Assembly: GCA_003215175.1 (NCBI GenBank)
Contig: QCKS01000003.1
Coordinates: 1 to 64,000, forward strand
From: Acidimicrobiales bacterium AG-410-I20
GTDB lineage: Bacteria > Actinomycetota > Acidimicrobiia > Acidimicrobiales > MedAcidi-G1
Reading direction: 5' to 3'
Length of the DNA: 64,000 nucleotides
Shown in pieces: positions 63,429-64,000 of the stretch (position 1 is its first letter; every line of letters begins with the position of its first letter). Under the pieces are notes generated by a model. It made no database searches. It was not told where the DNA came from and saw nothing but the letters and a program-made list of their open reading frames with translations. Made by a program: the position numbers and the translations under genes.

Positions 63429-63854
63429 GTGGGAAAAAAACTAGTTAAAAATAGTATTTCTGTAACCGTATGTTTAGTTTTTGCTACTTTTCTGTATGTC
63501 AACGCGGCATCAGCGGAGACACTCACTGTAGAGGAACAGTCGTCGATAGTTGAAGAAACTAAAGAAGATCGAGTGGAAGACATCGTTCTCACCCTTCGAA
63601 TTATTGCGGGCGTGGTTTTCGTAGCAACAGTCGGTTTTTTCTGGCACACCCGTCCCAGTAGGCGACTCCAAGCCGCTATTGATAGGGGAGAAATTGATGG
63701 GACTCCACATCACTCAAAGAAGTCAAAATATTCATTTCATTTCAACATCCCTGATGATGAGTCATCGCGTTCCTCAAATGAACTTTTAGCAGAATTATTA
63801 GAAGAGAAACCTACAAGTGAAACTTTAGACAAGGAGCGTTTAGAAGATGTCTGA
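63429..63854 (+). CDS. small membrane protein, unknown function
   Basis: The 141-residue protein from GTG 63429 has an N-terminal hydrophobic signal-like helix (VTVCLVFATFLYVNAASA, possible cleavage after ASA). A short acidic loop, a second helix (IIAGVVFVATVGFFW) and a hydrophilic tail of about 65 residues with Ser/Glu follow. No motif was recognised. It overlaps the following gene by 8 bp, so the two are coupled. AGGG lies a few bases upstream of the GTG. Confidence 0.7.
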   Translation: MGKKLVKNSISVTVCLVFATFLYVNAASAETLTVEEQSSIVEETKEDRVEDIVLTLRIIAGVVFVATVGFFWHTRPSRRLQAAIDRGEIDGTPHHSKKSKYSFHFNIPDDESSRSSNELLAELLEEKPTSETLDKERLEDV

Positions 63855-64000
63855 CGAACTTGATGTAGAAGCAATGATAAAAAGATTCCGAGAGCGAGCA
63901 GCAGCAGTGCAAAATCGCAATCTGCCTCCTATTGGAGGGGAAGAAAGACAAATGTTCTTACAGCAAGCTCAAAATGATTTCCAAGATTTTGCCATCATTG
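63847..64000 (+). CDS. conserved actinobacterial small protein, 3' end missing
   Basis: The frame opens with ATG at 63847 and runs to the window end. It gives a charged helical start (VEAMIKRFRERAAAVQNR), then LPPIGGEERQMFLQQAQNDF and QDFAII. A conserved hypothetical protein of this shape (RFRERA...LPP..G.ER..F..QA..D) occurs in Actinobacteria, judged from memory. It overlaps the membrane protein gene by 8 bp. Confidence 0.75.
   Translation, partial: MSDELDVEAMIKRFRERAAAVQNRNLPPIGGEERQMFLQQAQNDFQDFAII

Overview
The window is a chromosomal block from what looks like a marine actinobacterium of the Acidimicrobiia kind; this placement is inference. Three things support it. The gene order follows actinobacterial chromosomes closely (rimM-trmD-rplS; rpsB-tsf-pyrH-frr-cdsA-dxr-rip1-ispG-rimP-nusA-infB; dapB..dapA-rnj-ftsK; cinA/recA-miaB-miaA-dapF-hflX; lexA beside a LysM gene). 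Many genes have leaderless-type starts. There is a conserved actinobacterial zinc-ribbon protein next to rplS. Base composition leans A/T by eye, unlike most cultured Actinobacteria, and a DmdC-type acyl-CoA dehydrogenase fits a marine life. No rRNA, tRNA, CRISPR array, insertion sequence or phage gene was seen.

Layout. 1-7 kb: end of a KH protein, ribosome and tRNA maturation genes, a small lipoprotein cytochrome c, rpsB, tsf, pyrH, frr and a CdsA with a long acidic N-terminus. 7-11 kb: dxr, a site-2 protease and ispG (MEP isoprenoid pathway). 11-18 kb: rimP-nusA-infB-rbfA-truB-ribF. 18-20.5 kb: FMN riboswitch and ribE-ribBA-ribH. 20.5-23.7 kb: rpsO and pnp, each with a structured leader. 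23.7-25.2 kb: two minus-strand secreted proteins (a repeat lipoprotein and a peptidoglycan-binding metallopeptidase). 25.3-32.5 kb: dapB, SURF1, a winged-helix protein, dapA, RNase J, FtsK. 32.5-45 kb: rimO, pgsA, cinA, msrB(-), SOS-controlled recA, miaB, miaA, dapF, hflX, dapC, dapD, dapE. 45-51.4 kb: an acetyltransferase, lexA with clustered LexA boxes, a LysM cell-division-control candidate, a RibD/DHFR-like reductase, a B12-dependent ribonucleotide reductase behind a long structured leader, and thymidine kinase. 51.4-54.6 kb: a three-gene minus-strand operon of unknown function. 54.7-64 kb: acyl-CoA dehydrogenase, lgt, a class III cyclase domain, an alkyltransferase-like protein, a DEAD-box helicase, an orphan adenine methyltransferase, SAM-riboswitch-controlled metX, an Fpg/Nei glycosylase and two conserved small proteins, the last cut by the window end.

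How the genes work together. All six enzymes from aspartate semialdehyde to meso-diaminopimelate by the succinylase route (dapA, B, D, C, E, F) are present. Riboflavin synthesis from GTP is covered except for a classic ribD deaminase. Translation and RNA decay are covered by infB, tsf, frr, rpsB, rpsO, rplS, rnj and pnp. The SOS circuit is visible as LexA-type boxes at recA and between lexA and the LysM gene. Most unusual are the unknown minus-strand operon with a malate/lactate dehydrogenase-like protein that has lost its signature histidines, the nrdJ leader with pseudoknot topology, and a recurring -10 element placed 5-7 nt before start codons.
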